A DNA stretch of 64,000 bases. Source: Xanthoparmelia taractica (taxonomy: Eukaryota > Ascomycota > Lecanoromycetes > Lecanorales > Parmeliaceae). The stretch covers positions 1 to 64,000 of the forward strand of contig JANQBS010000179.1 of NCBI GenBank assembly GCA_033085395.1, written 5' to 3'. The stretch's first letter is position 1, and every line of letters starts with the position of its first letter. A program made the translations under genes and the position numbers. Below are positions 1-11,087 of this stretch, piece by piece. Under the pieces are notes generated by a model. That model was not told where the DNA came from, did not search any database, and saw only the letters and a program-made list of their open reading frames with translations.

Positions 1-798
1 AATTTTTTAAAAAAAGTTGAAAAAAAGTTGAAAACGACTATGTTCAACAGATACCACACCTTTCCGACCCGTAGTTAAAATATCTTTAGCTCTTTATTAG
101 ATTTTTTTTATACTCTTTAATTTCACGTCTATTATATAATAAAGAAACGATATACTTTAACTACTTATTCTCTTTCACGTTATAACTATTTATTAAGATA
201 ATAAATAGCTTTAAATAGCTAAACTTAATATATATATATAAGTACTTAAGATAAGCTAAACACTTAATTACTTATAATAAATATATACTTTAAAAATTAA
301 TTAAAGATATTTTAGAATAAAGTAAGTAAAATATTATTTATTATATTATATCTTAAAGAAATATCTTTAAGCTAAGTATAGCTCTAAATAAATAACTTTT
401 TAATTAATAAAAAAAAGATTAAGAAGAAGAAATAATATAGATCTTTAATATCTTTAATAACTTCTTAATTATCTTAAGAGATATCTTTATATTATTAAAA
501 GAGAATTAAGTTAATAAAAGAGAACTTCTAGCTCTAAGATAATTATAAAGTATCTTAATTTATATAATAAGATTTAGAACGTATTACGATTAATAAGAAA
601 CTTAAGTAGTAACTAATTAATTTATAGACTAGACTAAGATAATAATTAATTATATAAGATAATTACGAAGAGAAAAAAAGAAAGAAAGAAATTAAATTAT
701 TAGAAGAATCTAAGTATTTAAGCTTAAAGATACTATATTTATATATAAAACTATTAACGTGTATAGATATCTTTTAACTCGATTATATATTAATAAGA

Positions 799-1262
799 AA
801 CTAAATAAATAAACTCTCTATATAAATCTCGCTAAGATTAAAAATTTAACTTTTATATAATTATAGAGAAAAGAGATTAAAATAAAATAATTTTTATACT
901 TATATAGAATTTTAAATATTTAGATAATAAGATATTAAATATATATTTATATTTTATCTAATATTTTAAAATCGACGATAAAAATTAAATCGAAGCGATA
1001 AGAATAAATAATATATAAATTACTTTCTTATATTCTTATTATATAAATCTTTTTAATACGCGTAAGAGTTATTTAATCTTAAAGCTCTTAGAATAATATT
1101 AAAATATATATATTTAATATTTTTATCGAAAAGAATAGTAAGAGTTTTTATTTTATAGTAATAATATTATTAAAGATTTTTTTTATTATAATTACCTAGA
1201 TATAGCTCGTAATTACTTTATATAGCTTAAGTAGATACGTGTATAAATAATTAATTAATATA
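799..1262. repeat. Direct repeat copy A, strongly RIPed
   Basis: This copy aligns over most of its length with 2638-3369. Shared landmarks are the phrase around ataaatctcgctaagat, the stretch ataagatattaaatatat and the right end ataattacctagatatagctcg. Where the copies differ, A mostly carries T or A and B keeps C or G, so A has decayed further. B has extra sequence at two places: the LTR insertion, and about 120 bp near 3018-3145. Confidence 0.75.
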
Positions 1263-1310
1263 GTAGAGAGAGATTTAATTATATTTTACTCGATTTCGAT
1301 ATAAGATATT

Positions 1311-1418
1311 AAGTCGCGCTAAGTTTAATCAAGTTAGCGATTAATTCGCGTTAATCTAATTAAATATTACGCGTATTAATTTAATATTACGCTAACTCGA
1401 TTAGTTTTAGCGCGATCT
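1311..1418. repeat. Palindromic fold-back of about 105 bp
   Basis: The left arm, beginning near cgcgctaa and running through gttagcg, is the imperfect reverse complement of the right arm, which runs through cgctaac and ends ttttagcgcg. The flanking AAG/CTT bases extend the symmetry. It stands out because it keeps CG dinucleotides within an AT-only block. It could be a fold-back MITE inserted late, or a remnant of a larger inverted repeat. No target duplication was identified. Confidence 0.6.
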
Positions 1419-2637
1419 TAATCTATCTTCTATAAGTAAAATAAGATAAATCTCTTATATCTTATATTATTCTATATCTTTTCGAAAACTAATAGAGATT
1501 ATTATTATTATATAAATTAAATTCTTAAGATATAAAGCGTAAATCTTTTAAGTCTAGTTTTAAGTTAGAGCTTAGATTTTAAAACTTAATTTTATATATA
1601 TTTTAAATATTATAATTTATCTTATTAAGATATTAATTAAAGTAGTTATCTAAGACGTTAGAAGTCTTAATAACGTAATAAAATAATTCTTAAATAATAA
1701 TAATAATATTCTTTTATTTAACTCTAAATTTTAAAGTACTTTAATATATATAAATAGTATTTATAGCTTTAAGATCTTAATCTTTATAAACTTTTATATC
1801 TCTTATAAAATATAATTCTAAGAATATTTAATTTAAAAGTAAATTTAAGATAATAAATTATAAAAGACTTATATAAAAAATATTATAATAAGATTAATTT
1901 ATAGATAACTTAAGTATATAGACGTAAAAGCTAATTATTTCTAAGATTTTTAAAAAAATTCTTAATTTTATTTAAAAGCTTTTTATTTAAATAAAAAGTT
2001 TATAGATTTATAGCGTTTAACTAGATTAAGTTCTTAATTCTATATTAAAACGTTAACTATTTATATTAATTAACAAATTCTTCTTAATTAATCTAAGTTA
2101 GCGTTATCTATTTTTTAAAACTTTATTAATATAACTTATTTTTTTAGCGAGCTTATCTAACTTTAGATAATCTCTAAGTTTATAGTTATTAATAGAGATC
2201 TCTTAATAAGATCTTAATATAATACTTATTTATAAATACTAGATAACGTATATAAAGAATAAAGTATATTGAATAGACTTTAAGAAGTAATTATTAGCTA
2301 TAAATTCTAGAAATAAGATTTATTTAGCTCTTCGCGAAATTCACTTAATAATAAAAAAAGATAACGCGTATATTGAAAGAAGACTATATTTAAGAAGGGA
2401 TTAGAAACTAGCGATTCTTAAAATTTCGACTAAGAAGAAAGAATAATAGAAGTTAAGATCTCTAAGACTCGATAATTAAAATAGTATCTTAAGATTAGAT
2501 TAAAAGCGATATACGCGAAAGCTAAGAAAAACTATCGAAGTTTAAAGAGATATAACTTAAAATAAGATATAATCTCGCTATTAGATAATTATTCTAGAAA
2601 TATTAAAAATCTTAATTTAAAAAGATAATTTATAGTT

Positions 2638-3369
2638 TAATAGATAAACTCTTTATATAAATCTCGCTAAGATCGAAAGCTTAGCTCTTATATAATTACG
2701 AATAGAAAAGATTAGACTAGAATAGTTTTTATACTTACTGTTAGGCCGTATGGAGTGCCGTGTGGGCTCCATGCATATGGGTTCAAATAGGGCGTGCGAC
2801 TTCTATGAAGCGCGGCACCCGAACCCATAAGTCATATTTTTAACTTTATGGTACAATTGGAAAGCGCCCTTACACTTACGTAGAGTTCTAGATATTTAAA
2901 TAGCTAGCTATCTATACGATTAAAAATAATAAGATATTAAATATATTTTTATATTCTATTTAATATTTTAAAATCGAAGATAGAGATTAATTAAAGCGAT
3001 GAAAATAAATAATTTATAGAAGATACTTATTATCTCTAAGAGAGCTAAGATCGCTATTAATTAACTAATATAAATAGATCTTTTAAGATAATACTCGCTA
3101 GCGAGCAAGTAGCTCTATAAAGATAAAGTTTATTATAATCTATAAATCTCTTTCTTATATTCTTATTATAAAAACTCTTTTAATATTAAAGTTCTTAGAG
3201 TAATATTAGAATATATGTATTCAATATTTTTATCGCGAGAGATAGTAGAAGCTTTCACTCTTTAGCGATAATATTACTAAAGATTTCTCTTATTATAATT
3301 ACCTAGATATAGCTCGTAATTACTCTTTATAGCTTAAGTAGATACGTATATAAATAGTTAATTAATTAA
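2638..3369. repeat. Direct repeat copy B, split by an insertion
   Basis: This is the less degraded copy of the repeat at 799-1262. It is cut at 2738/2875 by a 136-bp insertion with a target-site duplication; removing the insertion restores alignment with copy A. It keeps several GATC, CTCG and TCGCG stretches that have become AT-only in copy A. Confidence 0.75.
2739..2874. mobile_element. Small solo LTR (136 bp) with 5-bp target duplication
   Basis: The insert starts TGTTAGG and ends CTTACA, so it has TG...CA ends with imperfect short inverted termini. It is flanked on both sides by CTTAC (2734-2738 and 2875-2879). TG...CA ends with a 5-bp target duplication are the signature of a long terminal repeat left by recombination of an LTR retrotransposon. 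Base composition is normal, in contrast to the RIPed host. Internally there are a 9-bp inverted repeat (2776-2784 with 2821-2829), a 6-bp pair (2755-2760 with 2813-2818) and ATGGAG/CTCCAT at 2750-2755/2767-2772. A non-autonomous TRIM-like element is an alternative. Confidence 0.75.
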
Positions 3370-3739
3370 TTCTATATAATTAATTATATTTATAACTTAA
3401 TAAATTAAAATTAAATCTAAACTTAAATCTCTTAGAACTCGTAATAATATATTATTATATTTATAATATTTAAAGAATATTATAAAGAATAAAAATTTAA
3501 ATCATCGTTTTAAATAAATAAGTATATAAAAACTTATCTTAAAAATCGAGTTTCGAGAGATATTTTAATATTATTATAGATTAAGATCTTTAATATTATA
3601 ATAGAAACTCTAATCTAATTATTAGAAAAGAGATAGAATTATAAGTAAAAAGAAGACTTAATTAATTTATAAGTAACTTTAAGAATTTTAATCTTACTAT
3701 TAAGTAACTATTCTATTTAGAGACTAGTTATATTTTCTA

Positions 3740-4012
3740 TCCCATCGGCTGGCGGGTTGGGTGCAATAAGTCTTGGCAGAACATTAGAACTTGCTTTCCT
3801 TTGCAACGAAATAACTTCCAAGGCTCACTTTATTTGATTAAACTTTGTATGATGAATATATAGAACTATCAATAAATAATAGATTTGAAATTGAAAGCTT
3901 TCTCGTAAAACGAGTTCTTGAAGAATTAGAAGCGGTTGAAAACAAGGTATAATTTGATGTTCGGTGGCCCTCAGCCCTACCCCTGAATATTGCACCCTGC
4001 CAGCCGATGGGA
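3740..4012. mobile_element. MITE with TA target site (Tc1/mariner-like), 273 bp
   Basis: The terminal inverted repeats begin TCCCATCGGCTGGC at both ends (14 bp perfect, then a 4-nt gap, then GGGTGCA). TA dinucleotides lie directly outside at 3738-3739 and 4013-4014, and the next bases (TTTTC / GAAAA) are also inverted. The interior has no convincing ORF, so it looks non-autonomous. It sits exactly at the boundary between the RIP block and the gene island. Confidence 0.75.
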
Positions 4013-4057
4013 TATAGAAAAGCACGCCCAACGACTCGTTAAACACTCTTTCGAAAG

Positions 4058-4078
4058 TAGGGGCTAGGGCTAGGGCTA
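4058..4078. repeat. TAGGGC tandem heptad-like motif
   Basis: Three near-identical TAGGGC units lie in a row just outside the MITE at 3740-4012. The same AGGGCTAGGGCTA string forms the inner end of the inverted repeat of the MITE at 19402. It resembles, but is not, the TTAGGG telomere repeat. Confidence 0.5.
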
Positions 4079-4247
4079 TTCAGGCCTTTTGACGCCGCTA
4101 AATACCTGATTGGCGACAAGCGAGGAATGCCAAGGATACGGAAGACATTTGCAACAGCAAACCTTGGCACACACGGCACATAAGCATGAAAACCCACGCG
4201 GGCTTCTTCAACGCACATTGCTTGCAGCTTCGCTGGTCTTATTGAAT

Positions 4248-5624
4248 CATTTAAACGTTGAGGCTTTCCTCCTCCTTTCGGCCATCCACGATATCCTTAA
4301 TCTTCTGACCCATTTGCAGTCCCTCCATGATATATTTCCACCAATATTGGGTTTTGTCATTCTCAGTTGCAGAAGTACCTTTATCATCAAGATTAGTATG
4401 AGCAACGAAAAGGATGGTGCTTTGAGATGCGATACCTTCTTGCATGAGAGAAAAGAAAGCCGATTCCCATGTTCGACGATCTGCGCAATCGGCAAGAATC
4501 GGATTAATCCAGCTGGTGGAACGTTCTCCACTGTCTGGATTGAGATAGATCAACGCCCCCAACATCGATCGTCTAGAGCTGAATTCTGCGGAGGTGATTT
4601 CGATTACATGGTTGCAGCTGAACTCCATCCAGTCTCGAGCGGCCTTTGCGGGTGGATAAGCATAGCTCGCAACAAAAGCACAATAGCAGAGCCAAACCGA
4701 AATAGCCAGGGCGTTCCAGTCTTGTAGTGCACAGGAACCCAGAGCCAACGCCCACTGGCATGCAATCAGGAGTCGCAGCAGCAGTCTTAGTGGCACTGAT
4801 GTCGAGCTGGTTGCGACGCGTACCAATGGTTTGTTTAGTAGGGAATTGAGCGTGTTGCTTTCGCCATAAAAGACCTGCCAGCTGTTCCCGTTCAAACTGC
4901 TGGTGGTGACTACAAGCCGTTTGAAGGGAGTGGGCCGCCCATCGAGCAACCGCCGTGGTTTTCCACCATGCGTATAGCTGACCACAAACCCTGTCAGAGG
5001 CATGAGCAAAAGATACACGCCTGCCATGTACAACCGCGACATGAAGCAAACAGTTGTCACCCCTGTCCAGAGGATCCATCCAATTCCCGATGTCAACGAG
5101 TACATGATGGAATGTTGACTTCGAATCCTCCTGATCACTTTATCAAACAATGCAAGACAAGTGCTTTTCACCTTCCTCCGACTTTGCCACGGTGCCCATT
5201 TTAGCCGTTTCAGTGAAATGACTTCTAATCTTTGCTTCCTAGCCTGCAGGTCCGCCAGATTTGGACTTGGATTCGGGACAAAAGTATATGCACTTGGCTT
5301 TGATGTGCACATTCGTGTTGTGGTTTGTGTATTGCTTGGATACCAATCTCCATACCGTCCATCGATGCAATGCAGCACCGGACTATGGCCGACCTGGTCT
5401 AGGTAGCATTCGTTGTCGGCGGTCGATTCCCCACTGGAGAGCAGCAGTCGCGCACCGGTGGGCGTCACCGGCCAGTTCCAGATTGGAACGGATCGGTTCA
5501 ATTCAAAGATGTGGAGTTTCGTGGCGACGTCAATAAATTCGATCAGAGCGCATAATGGGAGGATGCCGGCAAGTTGGTGTAACCACGGGGATAAGTGGGG
5601 GAGAGGAATGGTAGCGAATGCCAT
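4248..5624 (-). CDS. Predicted multi-pass membrane protein, unknown function
   Basis: One uninterrupted frame of 457 codons from an ATG at 5624. Hydrophobic segments lie at about residues 15-35, 178-222 (probably two spans) and 277-325. A soluble C-terminal half contains a conserved-looking block with RDWMEF, SSRRSMLGALIYLNPDSG and WINPILADC, followed by WESAFFSLM. I recall this arrangement from uncharacterised fungal membrane proteins but cannot name a domain. The central motif VVTTSSLNGNSWQVFYGE lies between the second and third hydrophobic regions. The gene is the only one in a short island between two RIP blocks, yet its own frame carries no stop, so it either escaped RIP leakage or is under selection. 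Short antisense frames over it are shadows. Confidence 0.75.
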
Positions 5625-5989
5625 TTCGAAAAGTATCCTCTGTAGATGACGAGCAGCAACAGCTTGAGAGATCTTTTTACTGCCTGCCTCATGAATTTTC
5701 TATCGGTGGCGGACGGGGGTCGGTATCTGAACAATTCCCCTTCAATGAATGTGATATCGCAACGCCGCTATACTTCTTGGTTCAGAAGCACTGTTAGGTA
5801 TGAATTGCAACAATTTTTTGCGTTGAAGTCCCCAGTAAGCTTATAGTTGGAACGAACTTGTCGCCGTGGCTGAGCATTCCACCCATACTACACACAGTAA
5901 GCCTTGGGAGGTTGCCAAGGCCAGCTACACTAGTGAATACCTTAGCGGAGTTAGGTGGGGGCACATAACGGTAGTACTACCGTAGTATT

Positions 5990-8785
5990 ATCATTATTGA
6001 AAACTATCGTTATATCTAATTAAGTCGATCTCGAGATAGTTTTAAAAAATAAGCGTAGAATCTTAATAAGCGTTATTAAGAAATAAGTATATAAATCTCT
6101 TATTTATAAATAAGACTTAATATTATAGTTTAAAATATAGACTTATATTTAAGTAACGTTAATAATTACTATTATATAAATAGAATAATATATTATATCT
6201 TAAAAATATATATCTTTTTAATATATATATATAATTAAACGTCTAAGATATAATAACGTATTTATAAGATCTATAGTCTATTTTATATTTTTATAATAAT
6301 ATTAAAAACACTTATAATCTATTATTAAAATCTAATATTATTAAAGATATTATAAGTTTTATAGAATTTAGAAAAGTTATTTACGCTTATTCTTTATAAT
6401 ATATAATATAAAAATATTAATAATAATTTCTTTACTTTATTAAAAAAAATCTTAACGTTTAAGATTATATCTCTTTCTTATTATAATCTTATAATAATAA
6501 GCTTAAGATATATATATAATATTAATAATATATATATAAAGAAGTCTTTAAGACGTTTAATTTTATTATTTATAAACTATATATAATCTTCTATAATAAA
6601 TATAATACGTTAATTTATATTACTATACTTTATATTAAATTATTTTTAAACGATTATATTTAAGATTTAATCTTAAAGTATTAGTTATTTTCTTATATTA
6701 TTATAAGCTTAAAGATTTAAAGAATATAATATTATTAAGTTTATAATTATCTATTAGCACTTTTCTTAATTATAACTTAAATAAAGAAGTTATAGATACG
6801 TTATTAAATAAGCGTATAAAAATATATATAATTTCTTTATAATACTTAATAGTAAGATATCTAATTACGATAACGTAATTATAAGTATTATTAGATTATA
6901 TAATCTAGATATTATTCTTATTCTTACTCTTATACTCTTTTATTAAGAAATAAATAGTTTATTAATTTACTATAAAAAGTAATTATTAAAATAACGTTAA
7001 ATAGATATAATAGAGAATCTTAATTATATTTATAATTTATAAATTCTCTTATTTAAAAGTATCTAGTAAAATAAAACGTACGATTTATTATAGACTCTTA
7101 TAATAAAATAGAAGCTTCTTAATATTTATATAATTAATCTAATAGATAATCTTCTTAAACTATCTATATTTATTATTCTTAATAAAAATTACTATTATTA
7201 GAACTAGTATAGATATAAATTAATATAGATATATTAGAATAAGATAACTAACTAGAAATTTAATCTATATAGTTATCTAGAGAGTAATAAGTAGTAAAGA
7301 ATATTATATTTAGATTACGCTAGTAAACTAGATATTAATAGACTTATATTTATCTATAAGTCTAGAAGTGTTAATAAATTATATATAGAATACGCTTATA
7401 ATATTATTTTTCTTTTCTTATAGAGCTAATTTCTAGTAATATAGAATAATATTATAATACTATAGATAGTATATATAGTAAGTCTAATTAGAAAAGTAAT
7501 TAGTATAAGTTATCGTAATAATATTAATATTCTAATTATAAGATTTAATTACTATATCGAGAAATTTTCAAGTACGTTAATACGAAGTTAGTAATATTAT
7601 CTAAATTCTTTAATTAAAACTTATTTAATCTAGATTATAATATTTACCTTACTATACTAACGAGTTATTCTCTTTCTTACTTCTTTGTCGTTCTTTAGAT
7701 ATATATTAAAAGAGACTCTATAGTGTTTTACGATAAAAAGTTAAGAATTAATTCATTAGTCTCGTATTTAAAGATCTATTAGTAAGTTATACTCTAAAAA
7801 TACTTTTAACACGATTTAGCTTCTTATTACGTAATAACTAACGAGTTATAAGTTAAGTTAAATTATATTTATAAGAGATAAGTTATAAAATATCTAGAAT
7901 CGATAATAATTACGTTAATAGCTTCGAACGAAGAGATTATCGCGTAATTATTTATTTTCTAAATCGAGAACGAGTGATATATATTAAAAAAGTATTCTAT
8001 TCGTAAGATTTTTACTCTTATTAGAAAACTTTATAAGAATATAAACTAAGTCTAAATAAGCGTTCTCGCGACTCTTCTTATCTTAGACTTAGAATAACGT
8101 AATTTATCTAAATATAATATATGAAAGTTCTCTACTAGATCTTTAACGTTCTTAAACTTATCATTATTAACGTTATATTAAACAAGATCTTAATTTATAT
8201 TTTCTTATTTATAGCGATATTTAACTTTATTATCGAATAGTTTAGAGTTAAGAAGTTCTTTTAATAAAAACTTACTTTATTTATTAACGTTTATAGATTT
8301 TAGAGAAAGATTTATCTAATTAAAAAGCAAGTTAATATAGATTAACGTAAGAAGATTAGCGTGAAATACGTTATATACTTCTATTATTTAAGAAAGCTTA
8401 AGTCTATAAGAGAACTCTATAAGTTCGATAATCTTAAATAAGTTATACTTCTTATTATTAAGCTTTCGATATAATTAATCTAATATTATATTTCTATAAT
8501 TTAGAAATATTCTATCTTCTATTTTAAAGATAATATTCTTTTAATACTTATTTACTTAATTAACTATAATCTATTATACGTTATTTAACTTATTTTTAAT
8601 ATAGTAAAAAACTTCGCGTATCTTCTTAATAATATTATTAGCTTTAATTATATTAAGACGTTTATAAGTTATTTTATAGTCGATACTATTAGAATTAAAA
8701 CTTATTTTAAAATAAAATTCTTTATTAATATAGATAAGAAATATACTAATAAATACGAAGATAACGTTATTAATTATATAACCTC
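5990..8785. repeat. Second AT-rich RIP block
   Basis: About 2.8 kb of almost pure A/T with no open frame worth calling. The left edge follows a 16-bp palindrome (ACGGTAGTACTACCGT near 5970); the right edge is abrupt near 8785. It is probably one or more inactivated transposons. The family cannot be recognised. Confidence 0.85.
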
Positions 8786-9383
8786 TCAGCGGGTGCAGCG
8801 AATGAAGAGTTGGAAGCATGATAATCTATGGTGCGATTTATGGGGTATAAGACCCCATGGCTAACAAAGAAACTAGGTGATAAACATCTGATGAAAGAAG
8901 CACGCATGGGATGATCCAGTCACTTCTGACAAAGATTATGGGCTTCTGAGAGGAAGCGAATGAGGTCAGACCTGGCATAGCTAGGTAGTGCCGGCCCAAA
9001 AAAAAAAAAAAAAAAAAAAAAATTCTTAGCCTGTCAGGGTACTGGGATTGAAGTTCCCGAGGAAGACGACGAGGACGGCGGCGTACCTATAGTGCGATAT
9101 TAGGGTCTGGGTTTGATCAATGTTCAAAAAGAAACGGCCGGCGCAGGAGAGATACGAAAGAAAATTTATAGATAAATCTCCCCCAAGCTATTACTGCTGC
9201 TATGATAACATGCATGTGCCGCGGAATTTTGAGGATCAAGTTCCAACCATGGGAAACGGTTCAGAAGGAAGAGAGAGAGAGAGAGAGGAAATATTGCCAA
9301 GTACATGGGTCGAGTTGAACATTACATGGTATCCAACACCATCGAGGTCGCAAGCTGGGTTAGAGTACTAGAATAGGTGAAAC
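8786..9383. other. Intergenic, with 25-nt poly(A) tract
   Basis: There is no supportable gene. A run of 25 A lies at 8998-9022, followed by sequence of normal composition. Such a tract could be the 3' tail of a LINE-type insertion, but no element body or target duplication was found. A short GA microsatellite is at about 9272-9290. Confidence 0.5.
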
Positions 9384-10698
9384 TTACGTAGCAGTAGCAG
9401 CAAGCATCTCGTGCCTTTTGGCCTTGGTGCACACACTCAGCGCCAAGGCGAAAAGCAGCGTGAATATCATGATTAGACATATCTTCAACGCACTCTGCCC
9501 CGTGACAAAGTATAACACGGCCGAGGGTCCCACCAGTAAGCCAACAGTGATGAGGACAAGGACGAGGCGAACTACGATATCGATACGGCGCTTGCTGTAT
9601 AAATGGAGGTTATGATGGTCAGTCATTTGCAGTTGCCTCGAGGACGTGAAGGTCATCTGGAGAAAGGTCAGATAGATTCCATCGCTAAACGTTCCCAACG
9701 GCAATGGGATTTCGTGTAATGAGACCTTACCCCCATGAGTTTACGAGGGAGTATCCAAGTTAGGGTATCCTCGACGATTCCGTCGAGCCAGCCGGATTCC
9801 CGCTCGCCAGACAGCGCCACGAAATCGTCCTGGTGCTTTATGAAGTCCGACTCTGAATGCACAAGCGGTTTGTGGTTTCGGAACCAAGTCATGAAACTTG
9901 TGACGTTGCGCGTACTTGGAGCTTTAAGAGAGACATAGGTTTGTATCCTGCTCACCAGCTCATCTGGACCGGGTTTTCAGTCCTGAAAGACAGGGGAGAA
10001 TGCTTCGCGGGAGCTTACCATATTCTTTAAGCTTGTCGTCGATCTTCCTCATCAGCGCCTTACGTGAGTCCTCAGGATCATCATCCGTCTCTTCGTCATG
10101 CTTCCGTGACTGAAGCGCAAGTTTTCGGTTTTCATTGTCGTCATTATCGAGGGCAAGGAGACCCTTCTCGAGTACGGAGAGCTCGTCTTGACGATACAAG
10201 AGTAATCTACTTCTAAGGAAACCATACTTCCTAGCGATCAGAAAGTTATCGTCGCTATTAACGAAGGCGGTCAATTGAGGGTACCCTTCGGGATGGTCGT
10301 CGACTACTATGCGATCAGCGGATGCATGGCCTGGCCGGCGCAGTCCTTACTTCGCTGTAAGAGGATTGGCCTTCCATCCTCTTGCCGATGCTTGGGCGTC
10401 GACCGAGGGGAGTCTTTTGTTGACGTGATTTTTTGCCAGTAGATCGCGACCTTGGACTGAGGCTGATGGTTCGTAGAATCTGCTTTGGATTAGTCTCATG
10501 AAAGCGACCAATCACTTCGGTGATATAATGACCAGTTGGTCGAACAGCACTCTTTTCATTCCATTCCGGGTTCTGATTGTCAGGGCCAGTGCCCATTTTA
10601 CAATCAATTAAACCATTAGCACTCGTCGGGGATGTCGGACTGGTTGGGCTCGTGGGGGCTGTTGAAGGTGGGGTGGCAGGACCCGAAATTTTGGACAT
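9384..10698 (-). CDS. DUF6594 membrane protein
   Basis: This is a fungal-type DUF6594 protein. Exon 1 (10698-10351) encodes a Ser/Thr/Pro-rich, probably disordered N-terminus with a triple TSP repeat. Exon 2 (about 10306-10019) opens the domain with EGYPQLTAFVN and a long charged helix. Exon 3 (9963-9731) carries SLKAPSTRNVTSFMTWF and DDFVALSGERESGWLD. Exon 4 (9656-9384) holds LYSKRRIDIVVR and two hydrophobic spans, the usual C-terminal membrane hairpin. Introns 9964-10018 (55 nt) and 9657-9730 (74 nt, CTGAC branch) are clean. The first junction does not work: the only good donor (GTAAGG at 10350) leaves phase 0, but the acceptors near 10307 need one extra base. A GTAAGT at the very 3' end could extend the protein. 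Function is unknown; a membrane-associated role is likely. Confidence 0.8.
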
Positions 10699-11087
10699 GA
10701 CACTGGAGTAGGTATGCGACAGTCTCTCACACTCAATATTGATGGCACCTTGAACATTTACACAAGCCTACTTTACTCGACAACAATAAGATAATGATAA
10801 TGATACTGATACCTTAATGATCATGATCATGTGTGCCACCAGAGCCTTTTAATGTCTTGGTCACGGCCGGGATAACATCGTTATGGAGGGTCTAAGCCCC
10901 CTCAGCCCCGCGCTTAGTTGCATCAACATCATTAGGTTGCAAAAAGAAAAAAAGAAAAAAAGAAAGCATCTCGTCTATTCAATTGGCTAAACCTATAAGG
11001 AAAACAATATGCCTTCTGCCCTGATTCCGTGCGCCGCCCTAATAAGTCGTCATAGTCTATACCCCTTTACCCAATTCGCCAGGGAGC

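Larger units (their letters stand above)
1..3730. repeat. AT-rich block, RIP-degenerated repeats
   Basis: Almost pure A/T with very rare G or C and stop codons in all frames, so nothing translatable survives. The composition changes sharply at the right edge, where a MITE of normal composition begins. Internal duplicated stretches differ mainly by C-to-T and G-to-A changes, as expected from repeat-induced point mutation of transposon copies. The original element cannot be named from what remains. The only segment of normal composition inside is the small LTR-like insertion at 2739-2874. Confidence 0.9.

Noticed and set aside
4058..4078. Telomeric repeat
   Set aside because: The unit is TAGGGC, not TTAGGG, with only three copies, and the same string occurs within a MITE terminus elsewhere in the window.
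4110..4727. 205-codon plus-strand ORF
   Set aside because: It lies antisense to the better-supported 457-codon membrane protein frame and shows no domain.
8998..9022. 25-nt poly(A) as the tail of a LINE insertion
   Set aside because: No element body, no target duplication and no orientation evidence; simple replication slippage is enough.
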